Made by a program: the position numbers and the translations under genes. A DNA stretch of 64,000 bases from Amorphochlora amoebiformis. Its lineage: Eukaryota; Cercozoa; Chlorarachniophyceae. Under the pieces are notes generated by a model. It saw nothing but the letters and a program-made list of their open reading frames with translations, was not told the origin of the DNA and made no database searches. This document shows, piece by piece, positions 1-64,000 of this stretch. Position 1 is the first letter of the stretch, and every line of letters starts with the position of its first letter. Where the stretch lies: assembly GCA_054601695.1 (NCBI GenBank), contig BAAHQB010000009.1, forward strand, positions 372,001 through 436,000, read 5' to 3'.

Positions 1-591
1 TATATGTATGTGTATATATATATATATATGTGTATGTATATGTGTATATGTATGTATATATATACACGCACACACACACAAACATTAATATACATCGTAT
101 ATAATATATATATATGATATTTACCAATATAAATATATATATACATAATATATATACACATATGTTTGCATACAAAAATGTGTGTACACTAGTTTTATAT
201 CATGGTACATATAAATTGAAAATGATACTAGTACTAGTAGTATGCCCGAAAATTTTGAATACTCTAGATACTTAACTTACTATAGTCAGTAAGTACAACT
301 GAAGTAAAAACTACTAGAACTAGTAGAACTAGAGTAAGGATCGAGAGCCATCGGGTGCTGTCTAGCTGTACGTCTAGTACGTATTCTTGACAAACTTGAC
401 TAGATCGATATCAACTAGAACAAGTATATCTACGTATGTCTACTAGGTCTAGTATGTTCACACGTCTAAATATAAACTTACAGGGCTATAATATATCTAG
501 TATATCAACGATGATAATTGAAGTTGGTCGTCGTTGGAGCTTGCAGTGCTCATATCAGCTACTCAGCAGCTATGATATTCAGCAGTATGAA
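1..591. other. 3' flank of the PLD gene: AT repeats, then a CTAG-rich unique segment
   Basis: Bases 1-180 are (AT)n and (GT)n microsatellite. Bases 180-591 are unique sequence with a striking excess of the tetranucleotide CTAG, about 15 occurrences in roughly 420 bp where fewer than two would be expected by chance. I see no coding exon. It lies just beyond the stop codon of the minus-strand gene that ends at 592, so it should contain that gene's 3' UTR and polyadenylation region. No poly(A) signal could be assigned with confidence. Confidence 0.6.
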
Positions 592-13628
<13,037 letters not shown>

Positions 13629-13748
13629 GAGGTTGCCACTGCCGACCTTTTAATTTACCGGGACCCATATTATGGAACCCAATTTCGTTCTGTCACGCAG
13701 GATGACACCTTTCATACGCGCGTGGGAGATACCGTGAGGAAGTGAGAT
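13629..13748. promoter_or_regulatory. Short bidirectional promoter between PLD gene and COMMD7
   Basis: Only 120 bp separate the two divergent start codons. The region has balanced base composition, lacks microsatellite and contrasts sharply with the AT-rich surroundings. No TATA box can be assigned to either direction. It must contain both 5' UTRs and the shared promoter unless transcripts start inside the opposite gene. Confidence 0.65.
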
Positions 13749-18426
<4,678 letters not shown>

Positions 18427-18526
18427 CTTACGTTAGTTATTGTAACATTATATGCATAACAACTTATGAGGCACAGTCACCATATGTACATCAATCATTG
18501 ATCGTCATGGTAATATATGTATATAT

Positions 18527-18558
<32 letters not shown>

Positions 18559-19193
18559 CATGTGTATCTTGTGTGTAGGTGACTCTCAGTGCGAGAATAT
18601 AATCATTATATATGTTATATATACATATATATATATGTATAATAATAATATTATATATAGCAAAGTAACATGATCTAGATGATATTGCGTCGACTATACT
18701 AGTATATACATATATTTCTTTTTATATATGTATATATATATATATATATGTGTGTGTATATATGTGTATTTAAAGAAAGATATTTAGTTTATAGCTAGTA
18801 TAGCTACCACGGTATAGCATTAGTCAGTACCAAGGCTATGGTCATAATATACTAGATATAGTTGTATTTTCCTAGACTTATAAACAAGTTTTAATCATCG
18901 ATAACTCTAGTCGTAAGCAGTAACTTGGCGTCCTTACTTTATAGCTAGGTTCCCGCTTATATATATATATATATATATGCATAAATAATCATAGTATATC
19001 TACATAACTTCAGGTGTAGCAGCGGGTTCTGCATAGATCTGAGTTATAAATGTCTATCATTACAACCAATACTCTCTCTCCCAGCAGAAAGAAACGCAAC
19101 CGTAACGGCAAACTCTACACCATCCCCGTCTCCATCAATCTCGAGCTTGAAAACCTAATCTCTGTGGATCTCGGAGACCCAAACCCATCGCAT
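18427..19193. other. Convergent intergenic region between COMMD7 and the ABC gene
   Basis: It separates two stop codons facing each other. It includes short (AT)n blocks and a unique part at 18640-18960 with about seven CTAG tetranucleotides, the same excess seen in the other 3' flanks. It should hold both 3' UTRs. No exon or RNA gene was recognised. Confidence 0.6.
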
Positions 19194-47703
<28,510 letters not shown>

Positions 47704-47861
47704 CTCAGACGGGGGGTGACACAGCCCTTTGTCACTTCAGGGAATAATCCCGAGTGTCCCGGGATTCCGGTTTGTCTCAACAAAATATTTCCGACTTTGT
47801 CGTCGGCGAAGGGGTCAAGTGCTTCTGAAAAAAAAGGACTTTTGAAGCAAGGCCAGTGATC
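47704..47861. promoter_or_regulatory. Bidirectional promoter between the ABC gene and the UBL/zinc-finger gene
   Basis: Exactly 158 bp separate the two divergent start codons. The region has balanced composition, no microsatellite, and contains CCCGGGATTCCGG-like GC-rich sequence and an A8 run near 47828. No TATA box is evident. It must serve both genes. Confidence 0.65.
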
Positions 47862-48686
47862 ATGGCGGCCTACACTTCGCTTGTCGATCAGAAAGATTCG
47901 AATCTAACGATCAAAATCAAGGAGATGAGTGGAAACACGCACGATTTTCCGTTCAGTGGTATGGATACCATCGGGGACTTACGTAAGGTGCTCAACTTAG
48001 ACATCTTGCTTCCATCAGCAGAACGAAATCGTTTTTTTTTTTTGTGTGGTTTGTACATCTTCAGACTCTCGAGGCTAAACTAGATGCCCCAGCTACCCGT
48101 CAAAGGCTTATCTGGAGGGTAGTGCGAACCGACCATTTCTAATAATAGAAGCTCGAAAACATTGCTGACGATGTTCTCTTGTTTCCAGGGTCGCGAGCTG
48201 AAGGAAGATTCGAAAACACTCGGCCACGTGTTCAAAGAGGAGGATTCCACTACTATCACGGTACGTGTTCACAAAGAATTTCTCGCAGCGGTCTGATATG
48301 CACACGGAACCGACGCCGAAAAACAGATCCACCTGGTGGTGCGCAAGGAAGAACCGAAACAAGAGACACCGCCGATCCAACATGCACGGATGAACCCGTA
48401 TCGACAACGTGCTCAAAACATGCAGACAGTGAACTGCCCTTTCTGTCGTACTCTCGTCCAGTTTCCGGTACCCAGCTTGGAATAATGTTTTGAAAAAATT
48501 CCTAAGGTTTAATACATCAGGCGGGATCCCAGATGATCAGATGCAGTAGCTGTGGAGGAATCTCCCGGATTCAAATCGCACAGGTATTGCGAGTATGGAT
48601 ATGTTTGTATGGACCATGGGAATAAAAAAATCTGCGGACGTGCGGTATTGCATTCACATTATATTATGTGTATATATATAAATATA

Positions 48687-48717
<31 letters not shown>

Positions 48718-48743
48718 TAGGTAGATAGATAGACATATACTTA

Positions 48744-48803
<60 letters not shown>

Positions 48804-48927
48804 TCTACATATATATTATATATATATATATATATGTATGTATATTATATATTTATATATATATATATATATATAAATGTATAAGTACATGTATTATATG
48901 TAATATTTCGTAATTATAATAAATAAT

Positions 48928-48959
<32 letters not shown>

Positions 48960-49053
48960 TATATTAAATAAAATATATTATATAAATATGGTATATATAT
49001 TATAAGTGATTTATGATTAATATACAAAACCATTATAATAATATGTACATATG

Positions 49054-49118
<65 letters not shown>

Positions 49119-49128
49119 AACATGTAGT

Positions 49129-49185
<57 letters not shown>

Positions 49186-49457
49186 ATATATATATATATA
49201 TAAATATATATATATATGTAATATATATATATATATATATGTGTGTGTGTATATGTATATATAATATATTTGTTGTAAATATGTACGTATATCTAAACTT
49301 AAATTTTATTATGTTCTCCTAAAACAGGATCGCCGGCGCCGCTGCCCGAAGACAGGATGTGCTGTAACTCTGTCATACTCGACGAACATGCAATATATTA
49401 GGTGATAAAGTTTTTTATGTATGTATAAATATCATTTGTAAAATATACATATATATA

Positions 49458-49495
<38 letters not shown>

Positions 49496-49504
49496 TATAA
49501 TATA

Positions 49505-49541
<37 letters not shown>

Positions 49542-49564
49542 AATATATATATATGTATATATTA

Positions 49565-49657
<93 letters not shown>

Positions 49658-49790
49658 AAATATATATGTATAAAACATTAGATATTTAGAAAATTAGATG
49701 TATTTTAAATTTAGGTGCCCAAAATGCATTTCCACGATCGAGACCAGTCGATGGAAAGTTGTGCAAACCGCGGAATCGAAGACCAATTGA
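47862..49790 (+). CDS. Ubiquitin-like domain protein with two Cys4 zinc sites, 7 exons, 201 aa
   Basis: Exons: 47862-47987, 48065-48118, 48189-48260, 48327-48467, 48521-48583, 49328-49401, 49715-49790. All phases match; 606 nt. Residues about 14-90 form a ubiquitin-like fold: [55 protein letters not shown]. The C-terminal half has C121-x2-C124-x14-C139-x2-C142 ([20 protein letters not shown]), matching the LSD1-type zinc finger spacing. A second site is made by C158, C163, C178 and C181 (CPKTGC, RCPKC). Function is unknown; a ubiquitin-pathway adaptor role is only inference. The first four introns are short (66-77 bp) and ordinary; introns 5 and 6 are (AT)n of 744 and 313 bp. The gene diverges from the ABC gene and converges on BOLA1. 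Confidence 0.9.
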
Positions 49791-50344
49791 AGCTAGTAGT
49801 TAGATAGAGTAAGACCGATTCACACAATCGGTCGCTGTGGTTATGGGAGTCCTGCAGCAGATCCATTAGAAAGCGCTACACAGATCTCACTGAAGTGTTG
49901 TAGCGCTCATATTAAGCTCTGAGAATTCGGAGTGTCTATCAATCGGCACGATATCCGATGGATCGCAGAGGTTTAATTAAAGTCAAGTTAGTACAAAATC
50001 ATAATCTGCCAAAAAAAAAAATAGTCTATTAATCATATGTATGATTCGTATCTACATGTATCATTATGTGTGTGTGTGTACACTCACACAATTGCACATG
50101 TAGTTAAGTATGTGTGTACATACGAATATGCATATAACATATAATAATATACAATAATGTGTGTATATAGATATGTGTATGTATGTGTATATATATTTCT
50201 ATCATAGTCTAGATAGTATACTAGGTATAGTCTAGATAGTACATAACTGTGTATGTGTATCGCATGTGCATACACACACACACATATATTCATAGCACAC
50301 ATATGTGTGTCTATCATAGTATATATATGTGTGTACGTTATCAT

Positions 50345-50385
<41 letters not shown>

Positions 50386-50657
50386 ATATTGTGTGTATGT
50401 ATGTGTGTATGTGTGTATCACGTAGTAATATAAGAGTATATCAGTCATACAATGTATTCATATCATACGTATGACTCATGATTTTCTAGATAAAATATTA
50501 ATTATTTTTACTGTGATCATCGGAAACTCCACTAGTCCACAATACTAACTAGTACTGGTAGTTCTTGAGGCTTTAACTAGTTAACTTGCGGGTCACTGGC
50601 GGCCATCGCGGAAAATCAGAAATAAATATACTGAGTCTTCAAGTATCGCAGGCTTGT
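49791..50657. other. Convergent intergenic region, UBL/zinc-finger gene and BOLA1
   Basis: Mostly unique sequence with short (GT)n and (AT)n blocks. CTAG is again frequent (about seven in 50195-50580). It should contain two 3' UTRs. No exon or structured RNA was recognised. Confidence 0.6.
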
Positions 50658-54570
<3,913 letters not shown>

Positions 54571-54783
54571 TAATATTTAATTCTCTAGGTGCCGAGAAAG
54601 TCGTGATCGTCCGTTAGGTCACGCAATATTCTTGCACGTGTCATCTCTGGGTGCCGAAATTATGTGACAGGTCTGTGGGACACAGAAACTCTGCCACGCG
54701 TCACAAGATGGTGTCTTTGGGCACGAGCCAAACGTTCCGGGTCGTGCTCCTTTCTTCGTCAATGAGCGACTGGACAAGGAAGC
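54571..54783. promoter_or_regulatory. Putative bidirectional promoter upstream of BOLA1
   Basis: It is a non-repetitive segment of balanced composition between the BOLA1 start codon and the first candidate plus-strand start at 54784, like the regions at 13629 and 47704. If the plus-strand gene starts earlier, the promoter is shorter. Confidence 0.45.
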
Positions 54784-55125
54784 ATGGGAGCATGGCCAAC
54801 CTACTTCATTGTCAGCCGGTAAGTTTTCCGCCAAGTTTTACCAGCGAAACATTCCCATTTGTCGATCCGCGCAGGCCGAAAAAGGCACCTTTCGAGATTG
54901 GAATCATGCTCATGATACACGGCACATATAAACTCGTAGAAAGTCGGAAGAGTGTCGGAAGCAAATTTTACGCTTTTTTAAGTCTTCTCAGGATTATTGG
55001 GAGCAGATATTCACCGTATTTGAGAGCCGTATCACGAACTAAATCCTTGACACAACCAGAGGTCCATCAGATTCCGGGACTATTTTGAAGAGGACATAGA
55101 CGAAGACTATGATCCAGAGTGGTAG
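54784..55125 (+). CDS. Possible small protein, 4 exons, 61 aa, unidentified
   Basis: Proposed exons: 54784-54818, 54875-54935, 54992-55015, 55060-55125; phases match and the total is 186 nt. The protein would read MGAWPTYFIVSR, PKKAPFEIGIMLMIHGTYKL, DYWEQIFT, then RSIRFRDYFEEDIDEDYDPE and a final W, with an acidic end. Introns are 44-56 bp, with good acceptors (CGCGCAG, TTCTCAG, CAACCAG) and donors GTAAGT, GTAGAA and GTATTT. I do not recognise the family; a small mitochondrial inner-membrane subunit is only a guess. An upstream extension or other splice choice cannot be excluded because a different frame (VNERLDKEAWEHGQ) is also open across 54690-54860. Confidence 0.42.
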
Positions 55126-57998
<2,873 letters not shown>

Positions 57999-58540
57999 TG
58001 GGACAATCATGCGTTGGGTCCTTTCGTTTCTTGTAGATAAATATGATATTTAAATCGATTTACTTCATTAGCAATTACAATTCTCAATGACGTTACGATG
58101 GGATACGTCGAATGCTCAGTCAGATCGCACTGTATATATCCAGACGCTCAGATCGCACTCCGAAGAAAAAGTGAAAAAAAATAATCAAAAAAATGGCGAG
58201 AGTGGATTCTGATCATTCATGAATTTAATATCATTATATTGATTCTGAGCATTGAGCATCATACGACAACTGAATTGGTAATATTATACTATATATATAT
58301 ATATATATATATAATATCTGTAGAATATGAGGGTTTAATGTTACATACTATCACACAAAAGTTGAGCATTATGTGTGTCCCATTAAGAATTTTTAAAAAT
58401 GGGAGTAGACCCATGAAGTTCTAGAATATAACTTAGATAATATCTAAGGCGCAGCAGTCCAATGATTTCCATACTATCAACCATTCATAATTTTAAGTAT
58501 TCGGTTTGCTGAAGTAGTTGATAATCATTTTGATAATCGT
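57999..58540. other. Convergent intergenic region between two unidentified genes
   Basis: It is mostly unique AT-rich sequence with a short (AT)n run near 58290. It lies between the stop codons at 57996-57998 (plus) and 58541-58543 (minus). Apart from a possible extension of the plus-strand frame near 58065-58211 (FSMTLRWDTSN), nothing coding was accepted. Confidence 0.5.
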
Positions 58541-58649
58541 TCATAGAAATGAAGCTAACATGCTTGCCAGCATCCTTACAAATGCTCCTTGCCGCGGCTC
58601 TGTATTAAATATACTAAGTTATTGATGTATATATATATATATATATATA

Positions 58650-58686
<37 letters not shown>

Positions 58687-58861
58687 GTAACCTGTTATAT
58701 ACATGTAGGATATATACTATAGTATTATATATATATATATGTATGTATATGTGTAGTATGTGTACATACATATTTATACACACACACATATACACACACA
58801 CAAATATATATGTATATAATTATGTATATATACATGTATGTATATATTATACATATACATG

Positions 58862-58911
<50 letters not shown>

Positions 58912-58918
58912 CATGTAC

Positions 58919-58949
<31 letters not shown>

Positions 58950-59203
58950 CATACACATACATATAACATAAATAGATTTTTTTATAATACATACACATAT
59001 ATATATACATATATATATGTATATATATATTTACACATATATATCTATAGAATGTATGTATATATTATATTTATATATACATATTGTGTATACATATGTG
59101 TGTATATGTGTATATATATAAATGATATATAAATACAAATATATATATTTCTACATGTATCTATATATTTTATATACATACATTATATATACATATATAT
59201 AGA

Positions 59204-59268
<65 letters not shown>

Positions 59269-59438
59269 TTTATATATATATATATATATACATGTTTCAT
59301 AACATATATATATATATATATACATACATATATATATATATATTATATATATATATATACACATATGCATACATACATATATGCATATATATATATATAT
59401 ATTATATATATATATATATTTTTATAGTAACATATATA

Positions 59439-59475
<37 letters not shown>

Positions 59476-59537
59476 TTTATTTACATATGAATATATACGC
59501 ATTCCAGATATACATTCTTCTATATATGTATGTATAT

Positions 59538-59586
<49 letters not shown>

Positions 59587-59684
59587 ATATATATATGTAC
59601 ATGTATATAATATGCATATACATACACACACATTCCCCCCAAATCATACCCACGAACACAAACAACATATGTGCTAACATACCT

Positions 59685-59727
<43 letters not shown>

Positions 59728-59755
59728 GTATATATATATGTATATATATATAGAC

Positions 59756-59818
<63 letters not shown>

Positions 59819-59858
59819 TACATATACATGTACATACATCTATCTATCTATCTATCTA

Positions 59859-59903
<45 letters not shown>

Positions 59904-59908
59904 GACAC

Positions 59909-59964
<56 letters not shown>

Positions 59965-59990
59965 ATATGTATATATGACACATATTACAA

Positions 59991-60034
<44 letters not shown>

Positions 60035-60255
60035 CCTCAAATACATACATAACATATATCTACAATACAAAGATGAAAATCTTTGACCGTTTCGCAAGAA
60101 AGGGCTGGAGTTCTTAATTACGCTTGATTCTAATTCAGACTTTATATCGTTCTGTAGCTTTGGGTCTTGTGTTACTATGAATGCCTACAGGGAAGTGCTT
60201 TTGTGACCAGTGTGTAGATGTATATCTGCATGTATATTATGCAAGTATAAATGTG

Positions 60256-60295
<40 letters not shown>

Positions 60296-60364
60296 GTGCA
60301 TATGAAGGAACAGGTATGTGGTTTGATAATATGCATCTATGTATTTACATATATGTATATATGT

Positions 60365-60444
<80 letters not shown>

Positions 60445-60569
60445 ATAGATTATATGCATACACACACAGAGAGAGAGAGGTATAGATTATATACGTACAC
60501 ATACGCACACAAACACACACATAAAAATATGTATACATATATATATATATATATTATATATATATAATA

Positions 60570-60614
<45 letters not shown>

Positions 60615-60671
60615 CTATATATATATTTACACAATCTATGTATGTATACACATATCAATATATATACACAC

Positions 60672-60728
<57 letters not shown>

Positions 60729-60825
60729 TACACATATATTACCAACACAATTAAACCTCATCATCCCTAAATGTATCCATTATATACATATATGTACATA
60801 TATATACATATATATATATTATATA

Positions 60826-60860
<35 letters not shown>

Positions 60861-60889
60861 CATACATACATGCATACATGTATATATAT

Positions 60890-60933
<44 letters not shown>

Positions 60934-61061
60934 TATATATAATGGATACATAAAAAAACATATATATACATACATACATGCATACAACATACACTAATAC
61001 ATGTAAATATACACATACACACTATAAAATACACTACAGATCTACTAAATTCCAATTCATA

Positions 61062-61117
<56 letters not shown>

Positions 61118-61442
61118 TATATATATATGTATATATAATATCATATACCTGAACTTCAACATCCCTCAGAAAGGACCGATGGCCATAGTTAGAGCTACCC
61201 GCGCTCATGACCACGGGCGGCTCGGATGCCTCAGGCGCTAAATTAAAAAAAAAAAAAATCGGATACCTCAGGCGCTAAATTAAAGAAATAGTCGGATACC
61301 TCTCAGGCCCTAAATTAAAGAAAACGAAATTCGCGGCGAAAGATTCTGCTAGTGAGACATATCTAATTGATTCACGTGTGTATATATATTATATATGTGT
61401 ATGTATGTATGTATGTATGTATGTATGTATGTATGTATGTAG

Positions 61443-61494
<52 letters not shown>

Positions 61495-61567
61495 ATATGC
61501 ACTCTGTACTGGTAATATTAGATAGATACATCATTTTGTTGCGATTTAGACAAATATAATGTGTACA

Positions 61568-61630
<63 letters not shown>

Positions 61631-61693
61631 GTATGTGTGTATGCATGTAGAAGCCTACACACTTATGTGTATATAATATACAGGTATAAATAC

Positions 61694-61724
<31 letters not shown>

Positions 61725-61725
61725 T

Positions 61726-61781
<56 letters not shown>

Positions 61782-61915
61782 AGTACTGGGTGGTCTTAGC
61801 CATAATCCTTTGGCGTGAAAGGTCCATTCACGCCTTGCCCACTGTCGTAAATTTATCTGAACAAGTGTGTATTGTGTACGATATATACATATATATATAT
61901 ATATATACTATATAT

Positions 61916-61968
<53 letters not shown>

Positions 61969-62022
61969 TATTGATCTGAACAAGTGTGTATTGTATACGA
62001 TATGTACATACATACATACATA

Positions 62023-62073
<51 letters not shown>

Positions 62074-62074
62074 T

Positions 62075-62154
<80 letters not shown>

Positions 62155-62341
62155 GAATATACGTATGCGTAATGCAAAATTTATACTGTATGCAATTGTA
62201 CCTACACATTTATGTATGAACAATGTATACAATTGTAAATAGGTATATATATATATACATGTATCTTATACATATGAATTATTCATATATATATATTCAT
62301 ATATATTACAGTCTACTCATATATATATATATATATATATT

Positions 62342-62391
<50 letters not shown>

Positions 62392-62468
62392 TAATACATG
62401 CATATAATATGTATATATATATATATATGATATGCGTACATATTTACATACATATACAGACATACAAT

Positions 62469-62516
<48 letters not shown>

Positions 62517-62534
62517 GTACATATACATATATGT

Positions 62535-62586
<52 letters not shown>

Positions 62587-62613
62587 TACGTGTGTATATG
62601 TCTATATATACAT

Positions 62614-62669
<56 letters not shown>

Positions 62670-63036
62670 ATATATGTGTGTGTATATATATACACATATG
62701 CATCCATATATATATATACACATACATATATATATTTATATATATGTCAAAAATTAGATTTCTAATAGTACCCCACGTTGCACTAAAGCCTCAGCCCTAG
62801 CTTGAAATAAGTTCGGTACCCAGGCCGCAATCCCTCTAGCCCCATACCATGCATTGCTGGATTTGGCTGTGTTCATATATGTGCATATATATTATATATA
62901 AATATATATGTCTAGCCCCATACCATGCATTGCTGGATTTGGCTGTGTTCATATATGTGCATATATATTATATATAAATATATATGTATGGGAATATATG
63001 TGTGTATATGTATATATATAAATAGGTATGTATATT

Positions 63037-63071
<35 letters not shown>

Positions 63072-63131
63072 TATGTGCATATATATTTATTTATTTATAA
63101 ACTTGTATATTTTTTAAGAATAAATCTTCTT
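58541..63131 (-). CDS. 3' part of an unidentified minus-strand gene, 6 exons recognised
   Basis: Exons joined in phase: 63103-63131, 62772-62866, 61787-61856, 61149-61237, 60088-60157, 58541-58599 (terminal, stop at 58541-58543). The translation includes [81 protein letters not shown] and [12 protein letters not shown]. The 5' end is not identified and the first exon is tentative. An extra exon between 61149 and 60157 (a GATGATGAG|GTTTAA edge at 60757-60785) cannot be excluded. No family is recognised. Three or four of its exon 5' edges are copied upstream, as in the other genes. Confidence 0.5.
61224..61320 (-). repeat. Three tandem acceptor copies of the exon at 61149-61237
   Basis: TTTAATTTAG followed by CGCCTGAGG(C/T)ATCCGA is repeated at about 61224-61247 (real), 61258-61281 and 61291-61317. 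Spacers are short and contain a poly(T) run in transcript sense. Unlike most arrays here there is no (AT)n spacer. Confidence 0.88.
61974..62010 (-). repeat. Acceptor-region copy of the exon at 61787-61856
   Basis: The intron end CAATACACACTTGTTCAG plus the first two coding bases is repeated about 120 bp upstream of the real exon, after which the sequence becomes (AT)n. Confidence 0.82.
62835..62986 (-). repeat. Perfect 76-bp tandem duplication across a 3' splice site
   Basis: Bases 62835-62910 and 62911-62986 appear identical. The unit contains about 44 bp of intron and the first 32 bases of the exon at 62772-62866, including the CACAG acceptor. The copy at 62911 lies upstream of the real exon. 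A more diverged copy pair of another acceptor lies at 63131-63150 and 63280-63300. Confidence 0.95.
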
Positions 63132-63222
63132 CTGAGAATACTTATGTGATATTTATATATTATATATATGTATATATATATATATATACTATATATAAAA
63201 TATATATATATATATATATATT

Positions 63223-63268
<46 letters not shown>

Positions 63269-63300
63269 ATATTTATCTTTTTCTAAGAATAATTATGCGA

Positions 63301-63304
63301 TATT

Positions 63305-63337
<33 letters not shown>

Positions 63338-63400
63338 ATTTATATTTATATGTATTGTACATATTTACTATATAATATATATGTACATATTTTTACATAC

Positions 63401-63435
<35 letters not shown>

Positions 63436-63467
63436 CACATACATATATACATACATATACATATATA

Positions 63468-63518
<51 letters not shown>

Positions 63519-63631
63519 TACATGTTTAAATCTAAATATATCTATATACTTGTACGTACATATAAGTTTACAAAAGACAAACATATACATAAACACACAC
63601 ATATATACATAATGAATATACATAATGAATA

Positions 63632-63674
<43 letters not shown>

Positions 63675-63699
63675 TTAATATATTATATGTTTACGAATA

Positions 63700-63778
<79 letters not shown>

Positions 63779-63803
63779 GTATCAGTATACATTAAATACT
63801 TCT

Positions 63804-63836
<33 letters not shown>

Positions 63837-63845
63837 TAATATATA

Positions 63846-63929
<84 letters not shown>

Positions 63930-63951
63930 GCGCACATACACACACACGCAG

Positions 63952-64000
<49 letters not shown>
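63301..64000. repeat. (AT)n-rich end of window
   Basis: AT dinucleotide runs with (CA)n at 63930-63970. A few unique stretches, such as 63520-63600, were checked on both strands and no exon was found. Confidence 0.7.

Overview
The window is nuclear DNA of a eukaryote, probably a protist with a compact gene set but very inflated introns; I cannot name the species. Most of the sequence is (AT)n microsatellite, with TTAGGG/CCCTAA telomere-like arrays, (CT)n and (GA)n tracts, and AT-rich triplet arrays. These low-complexity blocks are mainly introns. Long ORFs made of Tyr/Ile/Val/Cys/His or Ser/Leu runs are translations of these repeats and are not genes. The real coding sequence is a set of short exons (20-270 bp). 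I joined them by eye using GT..AG borders, matching intron phases and conserved protein motifs.

Layout. (1) 592-13628, minus: a 22-exon, about 478-residue PLD-type cardiolipin synthase-like protein with two HKD motifs. (2) 13749-18426, plus: a 9-exon COMMD7 orthologue, head-to-head with gene 1 across about 120 bp. (3) 19194-47703, minus: a 40-exon, about 921-residue ABCB half-transporter of the ATM1/ABCB7/ABCB6 type, converging on COMMD7. (4) 47862-49790, plus: a 7-exon, 201-residue protein with a ubiquitin-like domain and two Cys4 zinc sites (the first LSD1-type), head-to-head with gene 3. (5) 50658-54570, minus: a 4-exon, 119-residue BOLA1-type protein. (6) 54784-55125, plus: a possible 61-residue protein, divergent from BOLA1. 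(7) 56654-57998, plus: the 3' part of an unidentified small membrane protein. (8) 58541-63131, minus: the 3' part of an unidentified multi-exon gene. All large genes have matching phases at every junction and coding lengths divisible by three.

Three products (cardiolipin synthase, ATM1-like exporter, BOLA1) belong to mitochondrial membrane and Fe-S biology. COMMD7 belongs to the Commander/CCC endosomal recycling complex.

The most unusual signal is at the exon borders. Almost every gene carries partial copies of its own exon edges in the adjoining introns. Copies of an exon's 5' edge (acceptor AG plus about 20-45 coding bases) always lie upstream of the real exon. Copies of a 3' edge (coding end plus GT donor) always lie downstream. 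They occur in 1 to 14 copies, separated by (AT)n, (GA)n or telomere-like spacers, and form arrays of potential decoy splice sites. A second signal is splice sites built from telomere-like repeat: several introns begin GTAACCCTAACC, and one 786-bp intron is degenerate telomere-like repeat from donor to acceptor.
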